DNA of 64,000 nucleotides from Streptomyces goshikiensis (GTDB taxonomy: Bacteria > Actinomycetota > Actinomycetes > Streptomycetales > Streptomycetaceae). The DNA is taken from NCBI RefSeq assembly GCF_014650555.1, contig NZ_BMVE01000001.1:1054001-1118000 (forward strand). The letters are read 5' to 3'. The translations under genes and the position numbers were made by a program. Shown here one piece after another: positions 1 through 10,202 of the stretch; within the stretch, counting starts at the first letter, position 1, and each line of letters begins with the position of its first letter. Under the pieces are notes generated by a model that saw nothing but the letters and a program-made list of their open reading frames with translations, did not search any database and had not been told where the DNA came from.

Positions 1-377
1 TCGCGTTCGTCGAGGATGCGCAGGATCCCCTCGGTGCAGCAGACCGCGGCGTTGCGCGGGTTGCGGCCGGTGGCGAAGGCGTTGGGGGCTTCGGTCGGCG
101 AGATGTAGAGCCGGGGCATGGGCTGGCGCGCGGAGGTGGAGAGTTCGCGCACCATGCGGTAGAGGGCGGGGGCCTCGAACTCGCTGACGGGACGGGCGCG
201 CATCGCGCGTAGAGCCAGCTTGTCGCTGTTCCAGTACGCGTAGGCGTTGGTCCCGAGGGCGATCAGGACGGCCACGATGAGGCCGGTCCGTCCGAAGAAG
301 CTCCCGATGACGATGATGAGTGCGGACAGCCCGCCGAGGAGTACGGCGGTCTTCAGCCCGTTGTGCCGGCGGTGCAC
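1..377 (-). CDS. htpX: HtpX-type membrane zinc metalloprotease, N-terminal part (runs off left edge)
   Basis: About 125 N-terminal residues are visible, opening [20 protein letters not shown], followed by two membrane segments and the family stretch around [20 protein letters not shown]. HtpX is an M48 integral-membrane protease that degrades damaged membrane proteins. The HExxH zinc motif should lie just beyond the window edge, because the visible part stops at ILDER, directly before it in the family. The GTG start is chosen for the GGAGGG ribosome site a few bases upstream. It lies downstream of nuoN2 on the same strand, separated by about 260 bp with a hairpin, so it is probably transcribed separately. 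Confidence 0.9.
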   Translation of the reverse strand, partial: MHRRHNGLKTAVLLGGLSALIIVIGSFFGRTGLIVAVLIALGTNAYAYWNSDKLALRAMRARPVSEFEAPALYRMVRELSTSARQPMPRLYISPTEAPNAFATGRNPRNAAVCCTEGILRILDER

Positions 378-423
378 GGTACGCCCTCCAAATGGTGCGG
401 CAGGGGAGCCCCGTCATGGATTT

Positions 424-449
424 GAGGGTCTACGGTCCAGTGGACCCTC
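424..449. promoter_or_regulatory. Inverted repeat upstream of htpX
   Basis: GAGGGTC and GACCCTC form a perfect 7-bp inverted repeat with a 12-bp spacer. It sits about 47 bp upstream of the htpX GTG. The position fits an operator or a 5'-leader hairpin. I do not recognise the binding protein. Confidence 0.4.
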
Positions 450-501
450 CCTTCATGGACAACGCGAGGTGAGCGCGGCAGGTTCCCAGGGCAGGCCGGC
501 G

Positions 502-529
502 CCCGCCGCCCCCGGAGCGGGGCGGCGGG
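502..529 (-). terminator. Hairpin downstream of nuoN2
   Basis: An 11-bp perfect G/C stem (CCCGCCGCCCC / GGGGCGGCGGG) with a 6-nt loop lies about 110 bp past the nuoN2 stop. It has no T-run, as is common in Streptomyces. It probably ends the nuo2 transcript before htpX. Confidence 0.5.
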
Positions 530-640
530 GGCGGTGGCGCGGGTTGGGCCGTACGGGTGAGGCCCCCGGCCCGGGCGCGTACGGGAGCCGCCACGACCGC
601 GTACGGAGCCTCGTACGGCCGCGTACGGGCCCGGCGCGGC

Positions 641-2206
641 CTACTGCGGGAAGAGGCTGCCCGAGGCGAAGCGCAGCACCAGCTGCGGGGCGCCCGAGAG
701 CACCAGAGCGGTGACGACGGTGAGCACGATCGCGGCCGTGACCGGCAGCGGAGCCCTCGTACGGGCGGCGGCGGCCGGGTCCGGGGCGGCCCCGCCCTCC
801 TCCGGGGTGCGGAAGAGCAGCGCCGTCCAGCGCAGGTAGTAGTACAGGGCGATCACGACGTTGACCGCCATGACCACGGCCAGCCAGCCCAGGCCCGCGT
901 CTACGGCGGACTGGAAGACGGTGACCTTGGCGAAGAGCCCGATGATGCCCGGCGGCAGTCCGGCCAGGCAGAGCAGGAAGAAGGCCAGCGAGAGGGCGGC
1001 GAGCGGGCGCCGCGCGTACAGGCCCCGGTAGTCGGCGAGGCGCTGGAGCGGCTTCGTACGGGCGACCAGCGCGGCCACGGCGAAGGCGCCGAGGTTCACG
1101 GCGGCGTACATCAGCGCGTAGGCGACGGTGGAGCCGATCTGGTCGCGGTCGGAGTACGCGGCGGCCGCGATCGGGACCAGCAGGTAGCCGGCCTGGCCGA
1201 CCGAGGACCAGGCGAGCAGCCGGACGGCGCCGTTCACGCGGTCCGCGGACTGGCGCAGGGCGGCGGCGTTGCCGAGCGTCATGGTGAGCGCGGCGAGGAC
1301 GGCGAGGGCCGGGCCCCAGATGTCGGAGTACGCCGGGAAGGCGATCACCGTGACGAGGATGAGGCCGGTGAAGCCGACGGCCTTGCCGACCACGGACAGG
1401 TAACCGGCGATGGGCAGGGGCGCGCCGACGTAGGTGTCCGGGACCCAGAAGTGGAAGGGGACGGCCGCGGTCTTGAAGGCGAAGCCGACGAGGGTGAGCG
1501 CGACGCCCGCCATGGCGAGGGTGTCGAGCTGTCCGGGGACGTGTTCGAGGCGGTCGGCGACCTGGGTGAGGTGCAGGGAGCCGGTGGCGGCGTAGACGAA
1601 GCTGACGCCCATCAGCGACACGGCGGTGGCGGTGACGGAGGACAGGAAGAACTTCAGGGCGGCTTCGGAGGAGAGCCGGTCGCCGCGGCGCATGCCGACG
1701 AGGGCGAAGGCGGGCAGCGAGGCGACTTCGAGGGCGACGATCAGGGTGGCGAGGTCGCGCGAGGCGGGCAGCAGGGCCGCACCGGCCGCCGAGGAGAGCA
1801 GCAGGAACCAGTACTCGCCGGCCGGCATCCGCGCGTCGCGGACGGCGGTCACCGACAGCAGGGCCGTGACGAGCGCGCCGGCCAGCACCAGGAACTGGAT
1901 GACCAGCGTGAAGTGGTCGGCGGTGTAACTGCAGGCGTCGGGGTCGCCGGTCAGGCAGAAGGTGGTGCGGTCCCCGGCGCGCAGCGGCAGCAGGGTGAGG
2001 ATGGCGGCGGCCAGGCCGGCCACGGAGATCCAGCCGAGCAGCGGCCCCCGCTCCTCGCCCGTGAAGAGGTCGGCGACGAGTACGACGAGGCCGACGGCGG
2101 CGGTGATCACCACGGGCGCCAGGGCGAGCCAGTCGACGGACTGGACCAGGCTGGGGGTCTGCGCGGGGCCCGCGGCGAGGGCGGGAAGGGCGGACAGGAC
2201 CGTCAT
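641..2206 (-). CDS. nuoN2: NuoN-like proton-pumping subunit of the second complex I set
   Basis: 521 residues, an antiporter-like membrane subunit with about 14 hydrophobic segments. The pumping residues are retained: the glutamate in VALEVASLPAFAL and the lysine in the segment after FKTAAVPFHFWVPDTYVGAP. It is the last gene of the second nuo operon. Its ATG overlaps the nuoM2 stop as ATGA, which fixes the start and implies translational coupling. In complex I this subunit conducts protons across the membrane and has no redox centre. The usual C-terminal end is present. It is clearly distinct in sequence from the canonical NuoN elsewhere in the window. Confidence 0.92.
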   Translation of the reverse strand: MTVLSALPALAAGPAQTPSLVQSVDWLALAPVVITAAVGLVVLVADLFTGEERGPLLGWISVAGLAAAILTLLPLRAGDRTTFCLTGDPDACSYTADHFTLVIQFLVLAGALVTALLSVTAVRDARMPAGEYWFLLLSSAAGAALLPASRDLATLIVALEVASLPAFALVGMRRGDRLSSEAALKFFLSSVTATAVSLMGVSFVYAATGSLHLTQVADRLEHVPGQLDTLAMAGVALTLVGFAFKTAAVPFHFWVPDTYVGAPLPIAGYLSVVGKAVGFTGLILVTVIAFPAYSDIWGPALAVLAALTMTLGNAAALRQSADRVNGAVRLLAWSSVGQAGYLLVPIAAAAYSDRDQIGSTVAYALMYAAVNLGAFAVAALVARTKPLQRLADYRGLYARRPLAALSLAFFLLCLAGLPPGIIGLFAKVTVFQSAVDAGLGWLAVVMAVNVVIALYYYLRWTALLFRTPEEGGAAPDPAAAARTRAPLPVTAAIVLTVVTALVLSGAPQLVLRFASGSLFPQ

Positions 2207-3804
2207 GAGTTGCCTCCGGCGAGGAGCTTCTGGACGGCCGGGTCGGTGAGGCCGAGGAGGACGGCGGGCCACAGGCCGGCGAGGACGGTGAGGGCGACGA
2301 GCGGGGTCCAGGCCGCGAACTCGTAGTGCTGGATGTCCGGGAGGGCCGCGGGGGCGGCGCTCTTGGCCTTCGGGTCGCCCATGCAGACGCGCCGTACGAC
2401 GATCAGCAGGTAGCCGGCGGTGAGCAGGGTGCCGAGGCCGCCGATGGCCATGTACGTGAGGAACGCGGGCCGGGACAGGCCCTCGGCCGGGTCGAACGCG
2501 CCGAACAGGGCGAGCATCTCGCCCCAGAAGCCGGCGAGTCCGGGCAGGCCGAGGGAGGCGACGGCGGCGAAGGCGAGGAACGCGCCGAGGCGGGGGGCGC
2601 GGCCGTAGAGGGCCGCGCCGGTGGCCCCGGCGAGGGTGTCGAGGTCGGCGGTGCCGTAGCGGTCCTTGAGGGCGCCGACCAGGAAGAAGAGGAGGCCGGT
2701 GATCAGGCCGTGGGCGATGTTGGCGAAGAGCGCGCCGTTGACGCCGGTGGGCGTCATGGTCGCGATGCCGAGGAGGACGAAGCCCATGTGGCCGACGGAG
2801 GAGTACGCGATGAGGCGCTTGAGGTCGCCCTTGTTGCCCTTGCGCGCGAGGGCGAGGCAGGCGAGGGATCCGTAGACGATGCCGATGGCGGCGAAGGCGC
2901 CCAGGTAGGGGGCGAAGGTCTGCATCCCGCCGGGGGTGATGGGGAGCAGGATGCGCACGAACCCGTACGTGCCCATCTTCAGCAGGACGCCCGCGAGGAG
3001 GACGGAGCCGACGGTGGGGGCGGCGGTGTGGGCGTCGGGGAGCCAGCTGTGCAGGGGCCACATCGGAGTCTTCACGGCGAGGCCGATGCCGATGGCCAGG
3101 ACGGCCAGGATCTGGGTGGTGTGGGTCAGTTCGCGGCCGTTGTCAGAGGCGAGTGCCACCATGTCGAAAGTGCCGCTGTTCAGTCCGATCAGCAGCAGAC
3201 CGAGCAGCATGACCACGGAGCCGAGGACCGTGAAGAGGATGAACTTCCAGGCGGCGGCCTGCCGCTGAGCACCGCCCCAGCGGGCGATGAGGAAGTACAT
3301 CGGGATGAGGACCATCTCGAAGGCGAGGAAGAACAGCAGCAGGTCGAGGACGGCGAAGGTCGCGAGGGTGCCGGCTTCGAGGACGAGGAGCAGCGCGACG
3401 AAGGCCTTCGGGGAGGGGCCTTGGGGGAGCTTGTAGTAGCTGTAGAGCGCGCAGAGGAAGAACAGCAGCGCGGTCATCAGGAGGAGGGGGAGCGAGATGC
3501 CGTCGATGCCGAGGTGGATGCGGACGTTCAGCGCCTGGATCCAGCTGATGTCCGTCGTCGCCTGGAAGCGGGCGGGGGTGTCGTGGTCGAAGCCCAGGGT
3601 GAGGGCGATCGCCGCGGCGAGGATCACTGCGGTGACGGTCACGCCGTGGCGGAGCACGGCCTGTTCGGGGCTCTTGCCCTTCAGTCCGGGCGGGGCCGGC
3701 AGGAGGGCCGCGGCGGCGCCGATGAGCGGTGCGGCCAGGATGAACGCCAGAAGGAACTGCATCACGGACGGGCTGATATCAATCACGGCTGACTCACGGC
3801 TCAC
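2203..3804 (-). CDS. nuoM2: NuoM-like proton-pumping subunit of the second complex I set
   Basis: 533 residues, a membrane antiporter-like subunit. It keeps the key glutamate (LAFEMVLIPMYFLIARWGG) and the pumping lysine (TAAPTVGSVLLAGVLLKMGTYG). The GTG start that overlaps the nuoL2 stop as GTGA is preferred. A GTG six codons downstream is an alternative. It acts in the proton-translocating arm and carries no cofactor. The residues suggest a working pump rather than a decayed paralogue. Confidence 0.92.
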   Translation of the reverse strand: MSRESAVIDISPSVMQFLLAFILAAPLIGAAAALLPAPPGLKGKSPEQAVLRHGVTVTAVILAAAIALTLGFDHDTPARFQATTDISWIQALNVRIHLGIDGISLPLLLMTALLFFLCALYSYYKLPQGPSPKAFVALLLVLEAGTLATFAVLDLLLFFLAFEMVLIPMYFLIARWGGAQRQAAAWKFILFTVLGSVVMLLGLLLIGLNSGTFDMVALASDNGRELTHTTQILAVLAIGIGLAVKTPMWPLHSWLPDAHTAAPTVGSVLLAGVLLKMGTYGFVRILLPITPGGMQTFAPYLGAFAAIGIVYGSLACLALARKGNKGDLKRLIAYSSVGHMGFVLLGIATMTPTGVNGALFANIAHGLITGLLFFLVGALKDRYGTADLDTLAGATGAALYGRAPRLGAFLAFAAVASLGLPGLAGFWGEMLALFGAFDPAEGLSRPAFLTYMAIGGLGTLLTAGYLLIVVRRVCMGDPKAKSAAPAALPDIQHYEFAAWTPLVALTVLAGLWPAVLLGLTDPAVQKLLAGGNS

Positions 3805-5861
3805 GATCCGGCGTTGACGTTGGCGAGGACGGCGGTGGCGATCGCCAGGACCACGGCTCCGGCGAGCAGGGCGCTCAGGTAGGTCTGTACGTTGCCGGTC
3901 TGGGCGCGGCGGACGAGGGCGCCGAGCAGCCGGGGGCCGAGGCCGGCGCCGCGGACGTACGTGTCGACGACCTCGCGGTCGAGGAAGCGGACGAGGCCGG
4001 CCGAGGCCTGGACGGGGCGGACGAACAGCCGGTCGTAGACGGCGTCGAGGTGGAATCCGGCGGCCGCGTGGCGGTGCAGGGGGCCGAGGAGCGCGCGCCC
4101 GGGGTCGGGGGCGGGTCCGGCCGGGACGGCGGGGTGCTCGTGGGTCACCTCGTCCACCTCGGGGGTCTCGGCGGCGGATACCGCGGCGGCGGTGGCGGCG
4201 GACGTGGAGGCGGCCATGGCGGCGGGCTGCTCGGTGGCGGCTCCGGCGGCAGCCGCGGCCGCGGCGCCGATCGCGGCGGGAGCCGCGGCGGCCTTCGCGG
4301 TGGCGCGCTGCCAGAGGCCGTAGGTGAGCAGTCCGCCGATGACGGCGGCGCCGGTGCCGAGGAGCGAGGTGGCTAGTGTCGGGGTGAGCCCGCTGCCGTC
4401 GAGCCAGTCGGTGAGGGGGCCGAAGGCGAGGCCGAACGCGATCGACGGGACGGCGAGCAGCCACAGCACGCCGGTCATGGCGAGGGGCTCCTTGCCGTGG
4501 TCGGGGGCGGCGGCGCCGTGGCCGCGGAAGGCCATCAGCCACAGTCGGGCGGCGTAGGCGGCGGTGAGCAGGGCGGTCAGCACGCCGGCGACCAGGACGA
4601 CCCAGCCGGCGGTGGCGGGGGCGAGGTCGGAGTGGCCGGTCGCGGTCTGCTCGGCGGCGACGAGGACGGCTTCCTTGGAGAAGAAGCCGGCGAACGGCGG
4701 GATCGCGGCGAGCGCGAGCAGCGCGATCGTCATCGTCCAGAAGGCGTCGGGGATGCGCTTGGCCAGGCCGTCCATGCGGGACATGGCGGCCAGGGAGTTC
4801 GTGCCGGCGGCGTGGATGATCACGCCCGCGCCGAGGAACAGGAGCGCCTTGAAGGCGCCGTGGGACAGGAGGTGGAAGACGGCGGCCTCGCGGTCGCCGA
4901 CGGCCAGGGCCCCGGTCATGTAGCCGAGCTGGCCGATCGTGGAGTAGGCGAGCACGCGCTTGATGTCGTCCTGGGCCAGGGCGGCCAGGCCCGAGCCGAT
5001 CATCGTGACGGCCGCCATGACGGCCATGACCACCAGCGCTGCCTGGGAGGCGGCGAAGACGGGGAGGAGGCGGGCGACGAAGTAGACACCGGCGGCGACC
5101 ATCGTCGCGGCGTGGATCAGGGCGGAGACCGGGGTGGGGCCCGCCATGGCGTCCGGGAGCCAGGTGTGCAGGGGGAACTGTGCGGACTTGCCCGCGACGC
5201 CGGCGAGCAGGAGCAGGGCGATCAGCGTCGGGTGGTCGAGTCCGCCGGCGGCGACGGTGCCGAGGATCTTGGTGATCTGGAAGGAGCCTGCGTCGGCGGC
5301 GAGCGCGAACAGGCCGAACAGGAAGGGGACGTCGCCGAGCTTGGTGACGAGGAAGGCCTTCAGGGAGGCGGAGCGGGCCGCCTCGGTCTCCCAGTAGTGG
5401 CCGACCAGGAAGTACGAGCAGATGCCCATGATCTCCCAGCCGACCAGCAGCACCATCAGGTCGCCGGAGTAGACGACGAGCAGCATGGCGGAGGTGAACA
5501 GTGAGACCAGAGCGGCGTACGACGGGTAGCGCGGGTCCTCGCGGAGGTACGCCGTCGAGTAGACCTGTACGCAGGTGGCGACGACTCCGACCAGGACGGC
5601 GACCAGGACGGCGAAGCCGTCCAGGTACAGCGACAGGTCGATCGGCACGGAGCCGGTCGGGGTCAGCTCGGTCGCCGCGCTGATGGGCTTGCCGCCGCCC
5701 TGGCGGACGGCGACGACCACGGCCAGTACGGCGGCGGCCAGCGTCGGCAGTACCGCGAGGGGGCGGACGAACCCGGGTGCGGTGCGGCCCAGGAGGAGTC
5801 CCGCCAGCGCGCCCAGGAAGGGGAGGAGGGGGACGAGGACGGCGAGGGTCGTGGTGCTCAC
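3801..5861 (-). CDS. nuoL2: NuoL-like proton-pumping subunit with alanine-rich insert
   Basis: 686 residues, longer than the canonical NuoL of this genome (631). The core is intact: [18 protein letters not shown] with the essential glutamate, and the [20 protein letters not shown] helix. Between the last core helices and the C-terminal helix lies a hydrophilic, almost pure Ala/Thr/Pro stretch (about residues 515-585), followed by an amphipathic part resembling the lateral helix region. The GTG start overlaps the nuoK2 stop as GTGA. It is the distal pump of the membrane arm. Confidence 0.93.
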   Translation of the reverse strand: MSTTTLAVLVPLLPFLGALAGLLLGRTAPGFVRPLAVLPTLAAAVLAVVVAVRQGGGKPISAATELTPTGSVPIDLSLYLDGFAVLVAVLVGVVATCVQVYSTAYLREDPRYPSYAALVSLFTSAMLLVVYSGDLMVLLVGWEIMGICSYFLVGHYWETEAARSASLKAFLVTKLGDVPFLFGLFALAADAGSFQITKILGTVAAGGLDHPTLIALLLLAGVAGKSAQFPLHTWLPDAMAGPTPVSALIHAATMVAAGVYFVARLLPVFAASQAALVVMAVMAAVTMIGSGLAALAQDDIKRVLAYSTIGQLGYMTGALAVGDREAAVFHLLSHGAFKALLFLGAGVIIHAAGTNSLAAMSRMDGLAKRIPDAFWTMTIALLALAAIPPFAGFFSKEAVLVAAEQTATGHSDLAPATAGWVVLVAGVLTALLTAAYAARLWLMAFRGHGAAAPDHGKEPLAMTGVLWLLAVPSIAFGLAFGPLTDWLDGSGLTPTLATSLLGTGAAVIGGLLTYGLWQRATAKAAAAPAAIGAAAAAAAGAATEQPAAMAASTSAATAAAVSAAETPEVDEVTHEHPAVPAGPAPDPGRALLGPLHRHAAAGFHLDAVYDRLFVRPVQASAGLVRFLDREVVDTYVRGAGLGPRLLGALVRRAQTGNVQTYLSALLAGAVVLAIATAVLANVNAGS

Positions 5862-6208
5862 GCGGCGACCTCCGGCCGGGCTGCGTTCTGGTCGGGTTCG
5901 TGGCCCTCGGCGGTGTCGCGGAGCCGGTCGACGTCCGAGGTGCCCCGGTTGCGGTACACCATCAGCACGATCGCGAGGCCGATGCCGATCTCGGCGGCGG
6001 CGATGGCGATGGTGAAGAGGGTGAGGGCCTGGCCGGCGTGCAGGGTGTCGCGCAGCCAGACGTCGAAGGCCACCAGGTTGAGGTTGACGGCGTTGAGCAT
6101 CAGCTCGACGGACATCAGGACCAGGATGGCGTTGCGGCGGGCCAGTACTCCGTACAGGCCCGTGCAGAAGAGCAGCGCCGCGAGCACGGCGGGGTAGGCG
6201 AGGTGCAT
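5858..6208 (-). CDS. nuoK2: NuoK-like membrane subunit
   Basis: 116 residues with three transmembrane helices. It carries the conserved buried glutamates of NuoK ([20 protein letters not shown] and [16 protein letters not shown]). The C-terminal tail of about 20 charged residues is longer than usual. The ATG overlaps the nuoJ2 stop as TGATG. It forms part of the quinone-proximal proton channel together with NuoJ and NuoA. Confidence 0.93.
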   Translation of the reverse strand: MHLAYPAVLAALLFCTGLYGVLARRNAILVLMSVELMLNAVNLNLVAFDVWLRDTLHAGQALTLFTIAIAAAEIGIGLAIVLMVYRNRGTSDVDRLRDTAEGHEPDQNAARPEVAA

Positions 6209-6843
6209 CAGCGCTGCCCCTTGCTTTCGTCGGGGGCGGCGGTGGCGGCGGTGGCGGCCTGGCCGGCCGGGGCAGCCCCGTCGGCGGTGGGCGCGTCGTC
6301 CTTGCGGGACAGCACGATGGCGCCGATCAGGGCCGCGAGGAGGAGGACGGAGAGCGCCTCGAAGGGCAGCACCCAGTGCTGGAAGAGGATCTCGCCGGAG
6401 ACCTTGGTGGAGCCCTGGGCGGGGCCGTCGAGGTCGATCCAGGTGGTGCGGAAGGCGTCGACGACGACCCAGACGAGCGCGGCGGCCGCGACGGAGGCGA
6501 CGCCGAGCGCGACCCAGCGGTTGTTCGAGTCGGCATCCGGGGAGCGGCCGATGGGGGCCTTGGTGAGCATCAGCCCGAAGAGGAGGAGGACGACCACGGA
6601 ACCGAGGTAGATCAGGACCTGCACCCAGGCGATGAACTCGGCCGTCAGCAGCAGGTACTCGACGGCGATGCCGCCGAGCGCGACGACCAGCCACAGGGCG
6701 GCGTGCACGAGCTGCTTGGTGTTGACGGTGATGACGGCCGCGCCGAGGGTGGCGAGGCCGACGAGGACGAACGCGATCTCGACGCCGGTCGGGGAGAGGA
6801 ATCCGGGGCCCTGGGCGGCGGCCGCGAGGTGGGCGGTGAGCAT
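6208..6843 (-). CDS. nuoJ2: NuoJ-like membrane subunit
   Basis: 211 residues with five hydrophobic segments. It includes the NuoJ signature [20 protein letters not shown] (pi-bulge helix). The C-terminal tail is Ala/Pro rich and not conserved. The ATG overlaps the nuoI2 stop (TGATG). It transmits conformational change between the quinone site and the proton channels. Confidence 0.92.
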   Translation of the reverse strand: MLTAHLAAAAQGPGFLSPTGVEIAFVLVGLATLGAAVITVNTKQLVHAALWLVVALGGIAVEYLLLTAEFIAWVQVLIYLGSVVVLLLFGLMLTKAPIGRSPDADSNNRWVALGVASVAAAALVWVVVDAFRTTWIDLDGPAQGSTKVSGEILFQHWVLPFEALSVLLLAALIGAIVLSRKDDAPTADGAAPAGQAATAATAAPDESKGQR

Positions 6844-7481
6844 CAGGCGGGGCCTCCGGCCGGGGTGTCGGGGGTACCGCTGCCGGGGCCGGGCGCGCCC
6901 GGGCCGGTGCCCGGTTCCGCGTCGGCGGCCGGGGCGGCCGCGGCCGCCGCCCGGGCCGCCGCGGCGGCTTCGGCCTTCTCGACGGCCTTGCGGGCGGCGG
7001 CGATCTCCTTCGGCTCCTCGGCGGCCGGGTCCAGCGCGGGCGGGGCCGGCACGGTCCACATCCACTCGCGCAGCTTGTCGCGCTCGTGGGTGAGTTCGTG
7101 GATGTCGGTCTCCGCGTACTCGAACTCCGGCGACCAGAAGAGGGCGTCGAAGGGGCACACCTCGATGCAGATGCCGCAGTACATGCAGAGGGAGAAGTCG
7201 ATGGCGAAGCGGTCGAGGACGTTCCGGCTGCGCTCGCGGCCGCCGGGGGCGGCGGCGGGGACGGTCTCCTTGTGGGAGTCGATGTAGATGCACCAGTCGG
7301 GGCACTCGCGCGCGCAGAGCATGCAGACCGTGCAGTTCTCCTCGAACAGGCCGATCACCCCGCGCGAGCGCGGCGGGAGTTCGGGCTGCACCTCGGGGTA
7401 CTGGGCGGTGTGCGAGCGCTTCGTCATCGTGCGCAGCGTGACGGCCAGGCCCTTGGCGAGGCCGGATCCGGGGATGGGCAT
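6843..7481 (-). CDS. nuoI2: NuoI-like 2x[4Fe-4S] subunit
   Basis: 212 residues. It has two complete ferredoxin-type cluster motifs, [12 protein letters not shown] and [12 protein letters not shown], each C-x2-C-x2-C-x3-CP. These would bind the N6a/N6b clusters that pass electrons to NuoB. The C-terminal 40-50 residues are an Ala/Pro/Gly-rich tail absent from canonical NuoI. The ATG overlaps the nuoH2 stop (TAATG). Because this operon lacks NuoE, F and G, NuoI2 is the likeliest electron entry point, for example from a soluble ferredoxin; this is inference. Confidence 0.93.
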   Translation of the reverse strand: MPIPGSGLAKGLAVTLRTMTKRSHTAQYPEVQPELPPRSRGVIGLFEENCTVCMLCARECPDWCIYIDSHKETVPAAAPGGRERSRNVLDRFAIDFSLCMYCGICIEVCPFDALFWSPEFEYAETDIHELTHERDKLREWMWTVPAPPALDPAAEEPKEIAAARKAVEKAEAAAAARAAAAAAPAADAEPGTGPGAPGPGSGTPDTPAGGPA

Positions 7482-8449
7482 TACTGGATCGCCACCTTCA
7501 CGATGCCGGTGAGCGCGATCTGGGCGAGCGCGAGCGGGATGAGCGTGGTCCAGGCGAGCTTCTGGAGCTGGTCCTCGCGCAGCCGCGGGTAGCTCACGCG
7601 GAGCCAGATCACGACGAAGGCGAGGATCGCGGTCTTGAGCAGGGTCCAGACCCAGCCGAGGCCGTCGGCGCCGAAGGGGCCGTGCCAGCCGCCGAGGAAG
7701 AGGACGGTGGTGAGGGCGCACAGGACGACGATGCCGGCGTACTCGGCGAGCAGGAACAGCGCGAAGCGGAGTCCGGTGTACTCGGTGTACGCGCCGAAGA
7801 TGATCTCGGAGTCGGCGACGGGCATGTCGAAGGGGGGCCGCTGGAGTTCTGCGAGGCCGGCGGTGAAGAAGACGAGCCCGCCGACGATCTGCCAGGGCAG
7901 CCACCACCACTCGAAGGCCTCGACGATGCCGGGGAGGGACACGGTCCCGGCGGCCATGGCGACCGAGGCGGCCGCGAGCAGCATGGGGAGCTCGTAGGCG
8001 AGCAGCTGTGCGGCGGTGCGGAGGCCTCCGAGGAGGGAGAACTTGTTGGCCGAGGCCCAGCCGGCCATGAGGGAGCCGAGGACTCCGACGCCCATGACGG
8101 CGAGTACGAAGAACAGCCCGGCGTCGATGACCTGCCCGACGGCGCCTTCGCCGGGGCCGATGGGGACGGCGACGAGGACGAGCAGGTACGGGAGCAGGGC
8201 GACGGCGGGCGCGAGCTGGAAGATCCGCCGGTCGGCGCCCGCCGGGACGATGTCTTCCTTCTGCGCGAACTTGACTCCGTCGGCGACGAGCTGGGCCCAG
8301 CCGTGGAAGCCGCCGGCGTACATGGGGCCGAGACGGCCCTGCATGTGGGCCATGACCTTGTGCTCCGTCTGCCCGACGACGAGCGGGAGCACGAGGAACA
8401 CGGCGAAGACGACGATCAGTCGCAGGGCGACGTCGAGGACGTCGTTCAC
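7481..8449 (-). CDS. nuoH2: NuoH-like quinone-site membrane subunit
   Basis: 322 residues with eight transmembrane helices, close to the bacterial norm. It has no C-terminal extension, in contrast to the canonical NuoH here (456 residues). It shows the family motifs [20 protein letters not shown] and the acidic loop [20 protein letters not shown] that lines the quinone channel. The GTG start overlaps the nuoC2 stop as GTGA. It anchors the peripheral arm and forms the quinone entry path. Confidence 0.93.
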   Translation of the reverse strand: MNDVLDVALRLIVVFAVFLVLPLVVGQTEHKVMAHMQGRLGPMYAGGFHGWAQLVADGVKFAQKEDIVPAGADRRIFQLAPAVALLPYLLVLVAVPIGPGEGAVGQVIDAGLFFVLAVMGVGVLGSLMAGWASANKFSLLGGLRTAAQLLAYELPMLLAAASVAMAAGTVSLPGIVEAFEWWWLPWQIVGGLVFFTAGLAELQRPPFDMPVADSEIIFGAYTEYTGLRFALFLLAEYAGIVVLCALTTVLFLGGWHGPFGADGLGWVWTLLKTAILAFVVIWLRVSYPRLREDQLQKLAWTTLIPLALAQIALTGIVKVAIQ

Positions 8450-9603
8450 GCGTCGCCTCCGTTTTCGGTGTCGGTGTCGGTGTCGGGCTTGGCCTTCGGC
8501 TCTGCCGTCGGCTCCTCGAAGGCGGGCTTCGCGTGGTGCCAGGGCGCGTCCGCGCTCCGGGGCGCGGCCCGTCGCCGGTCGGCTCCGCCGGGTTGACCGG
8601 GACCCCCCTCGGCGTCCGGGCCGGCCCCGGCCGCCGCCTGGCTGGCCGAGCCGTCGGCCGCCGAGCGGGTACGGCGCGGGGGCCGGGCCGGGGGCTCGGC
8701 TTCGCCGGGGGCCGGCTCGGGCGCGGGCGCCTGGCTGGCCGAGCCGTCCGACGCGGAGCGGGTACGGCGCGGCGGCCGGGCCGGGGGCTCGGCTTCGCCG
8801 GGGACCGGGGCGACGTCTACACCGGGCGCGGGCGCCTGACTGGCGGAGCCTTCGGTGACCGAGCGGGTGCGGCGCGGCGGGCGGGACGGGGCCTCCGCCG
8901 GGGCGGTGGTGTCCGGGGCGGTCGCCGGGGCGGTGGGGTCGGTCGCTGCCGAGCGGGTGCGGCGGGGCGGAGGGGTCGCGCCGTCGCGGCGGGGGGCTCG
9001 GGTGGGGCGGGTGGGGGCCGGGGGGAGCTGTCCCTTGAGGGGGCCCCAGTCGTTGGGGTCCGGGACGCCCGGCGGGAGCATCTGGCGGCGCTTCGGGGCG
9101 TCCGGGTCGTGGGTCTCGCCCGGCTCCTTCGCGCCCGGCCAGGCCTTCGCTACGCGCGCCGCCAGGACGAAGTCCTTGCGCAGCGGGTGGCCCTCGAAGT
9201 TCTCCGGGAGGAGCAGGGGGACCAGGTGCGGGTGGTCGGTGAAGGTCACGCCGAACATCTCGAACGTCTCGCGCTCGTGCCATTCCGCGCCCGCGTACAC
9301 CGCGATGGCGGACGGCAGCGAGGGCGCCGAGTGCGGGACCGTCGTGCGCAGCAGGAGACGGCGTACGCGGTGGTTTTCGAGGGAGACCACATGCGCGCAG
9401 ATCCGGAAGCCGGTGCCCGGCTCGTCGACCGCGCTCAGCCAGTCGAAGTAGGTGCAGCCCAGCTTGTCGCGGGCGATTTCGAGGGAGGGGATCCAGGAGC
9501 CGACGGGCACGTCCACGGTCAGGACGTCGTAGGCGGAGGAGCCGGTGGCCTCCGCGCCGAAGACCGTGGCCGCCGCGTCGGGAAGGGTGTCGTACAGGTT
9601 CAT
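8446..9603 (-). CDS. nuoC2: NuoC-like subunit with long repetitive C-terminal tail
   Basis: 385 residues. About residues 1-200 form a normal 30-kDa NuoC fold with the signature [20 protein letters not shown] followed by LRKDF. Residues from about 205 on are low-complexity and Pro/Ala/Arg rich, with repeated PPRRTRS blocks separated by acidic Ala-rich linkers. The tail contains nothing resembling NuoD, so this is not a NuoC-NuoD fusion. Its role is unknown; disorder, a protein-binding site or phosphorylation of the RTRS serines are possibilities. ATG overlaps the nuoB2 stop as ATGA. Confidence 0.9.
   Translation of the reverse strand: MNLYDTLPDAAATVFGAEATGSSAYDVLTVDVPVGSWIPSLEIARDKLGCTYFDWLSAVDEPGTGFRICAHVVSLENHRVRRLLLRTTVPHSAPSLPSAIAVYAGAEWHERETFEMFGVTFTDHPHLVPLLLPENFEGHPLRKDFVLAARVAKAWPGAKEPGETHDPDAPKRRQMLPPGVPDPNDWGPLKGQLPPAPTRPTRAPRRDGATPPPRRTRSAATDPTAPATAPDTTAPAEAPSRPPRRTRSVTEGSASQAPAPGVDVAPVPGEAEPPARPPRRTRSASDGSASQAPAPEPAPGEAEPPARPPRRTRSAADGSASQAAAGAGPDAEGGPGQPGGADRRRAAPRSADAPWHHAKPAFEEPTAEPKAKPDTDTDTENGGDA
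8637..8834 (-). repeat. Tandem repeat inside nuoC2 tail
   Basis: A near-perfect 93-bp unit (31 codons) starting at 8637 recurs at 8730. A more diverged 105-bp-offset copy begins at 8835. Each encodes an acidic linker, [12 protein letters not shown] and GSASQA. The period is a multiple of three, so copy number can change without a frameshift. Confidence 0.8.
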
Positions 9604-10202
9604 GCGCCGGCCCCCGGTGCGGGCGGCGGGCTGACCAGGCCGCTGGTGAGCTGGGCGACCGACGGATCCGTGGCGTAGCGCTCCGCGAGGGACTCCCGGG
9701 CGATCTTCTCCTGGAGCTTGAGGATGCCCTGGAGGAGGGCCTCCGGGCGGGGCGGGCAGCCGGGGACGTAGACGTCGACCGGGATGATCTGGTCGACGCC
9801 CTTCGTCACCGAGTACGAGTCCCAGTACGGGCCGCCGCAGTTGGAGCAGGCGCCGAAGGAGATGACGTACTTCGGCTCCGGCATCTGCTCGTACAGCCGC
9901 TTGACGGCCGGGGCCATCTTGTCGGTGACGGTACCCGAGACGATCATCAGGTCGGCCTGGCGCGGGCCGGGCGCGAACGGGATCACCCCGAGGCGGATGA
10001 AGTCGTGGCGGGCCATCGACGCGGCGATGAACTCGATCGCACAGCAGGCGAGGCCGAAGTTGAAGACCCACAGGCTGTACCGGCGGCCCCAGTTCAGGAC
10101 CACCTTCATGGGTTCCGGGGCCAGCCGGGAGAGGACTCCCAGGCGCTTGGGCTCCGGAAGCAGCTGGGGCTCGGCCGGTGTCCCCACCGGTGTCACGTCC
10201 AT
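9600..10202 (-). CDS. nuoB2: NuoB-like [4Fe-4S] N2 subunit
   Basis: 200 residues. It has the cysteine pattern of the terminal N2 cluster: the tandem cysteines in [10 protein letters not shown], the cysteine in [10 protein letters not shown] and the one in [10 protein letters not shown]2 reduces quinone at the NuoB-NuoD interface in known complex I. No NuoD is encoded in this operon, so the partner is missing or supplied from elsewhere. The short C-terminal tail is Pro/Ala rich. It overlaps nuoA2 by 10 nt. Confidence 0.94.
   Translation of the reverse strand: MDVTPVGTPAEPQLLPEPKRLGVLSRLAPEPMKVVLNWGRRYSLWVFNFGLACCAIEFIAASMARHDFIRLGVIPFAPGPRQADLMIVSGTVTDKMAPAVKRLYEQMPEPKYVISFGACSNCGGPYWDSYSVTKGVDQIIPVDVYVPGCPPRPEALLQGILKLQEKIARESLAERYATDPSVAQLTSGLVSPPPAPGAGA

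Noticed and set aside
557..4376. Long plus-strand open frames opposite nuoN2-nuoL2
   Set aside because: They are shadow frames of high-GC genes, with Gly/Arg/Gln/Glu-rich meaningless translations, no ribosome sites and no recognisable domains. The nuo2 genes on the other strand are clear.
8446..9603. NuoC2 as a NuoC-NuoD fusion that would explain the missing nuoD
   Set aside because: The extra 180 residues are low-complexity repeats and contain none of the NuoD signatures ([19 protein letters not shown]).
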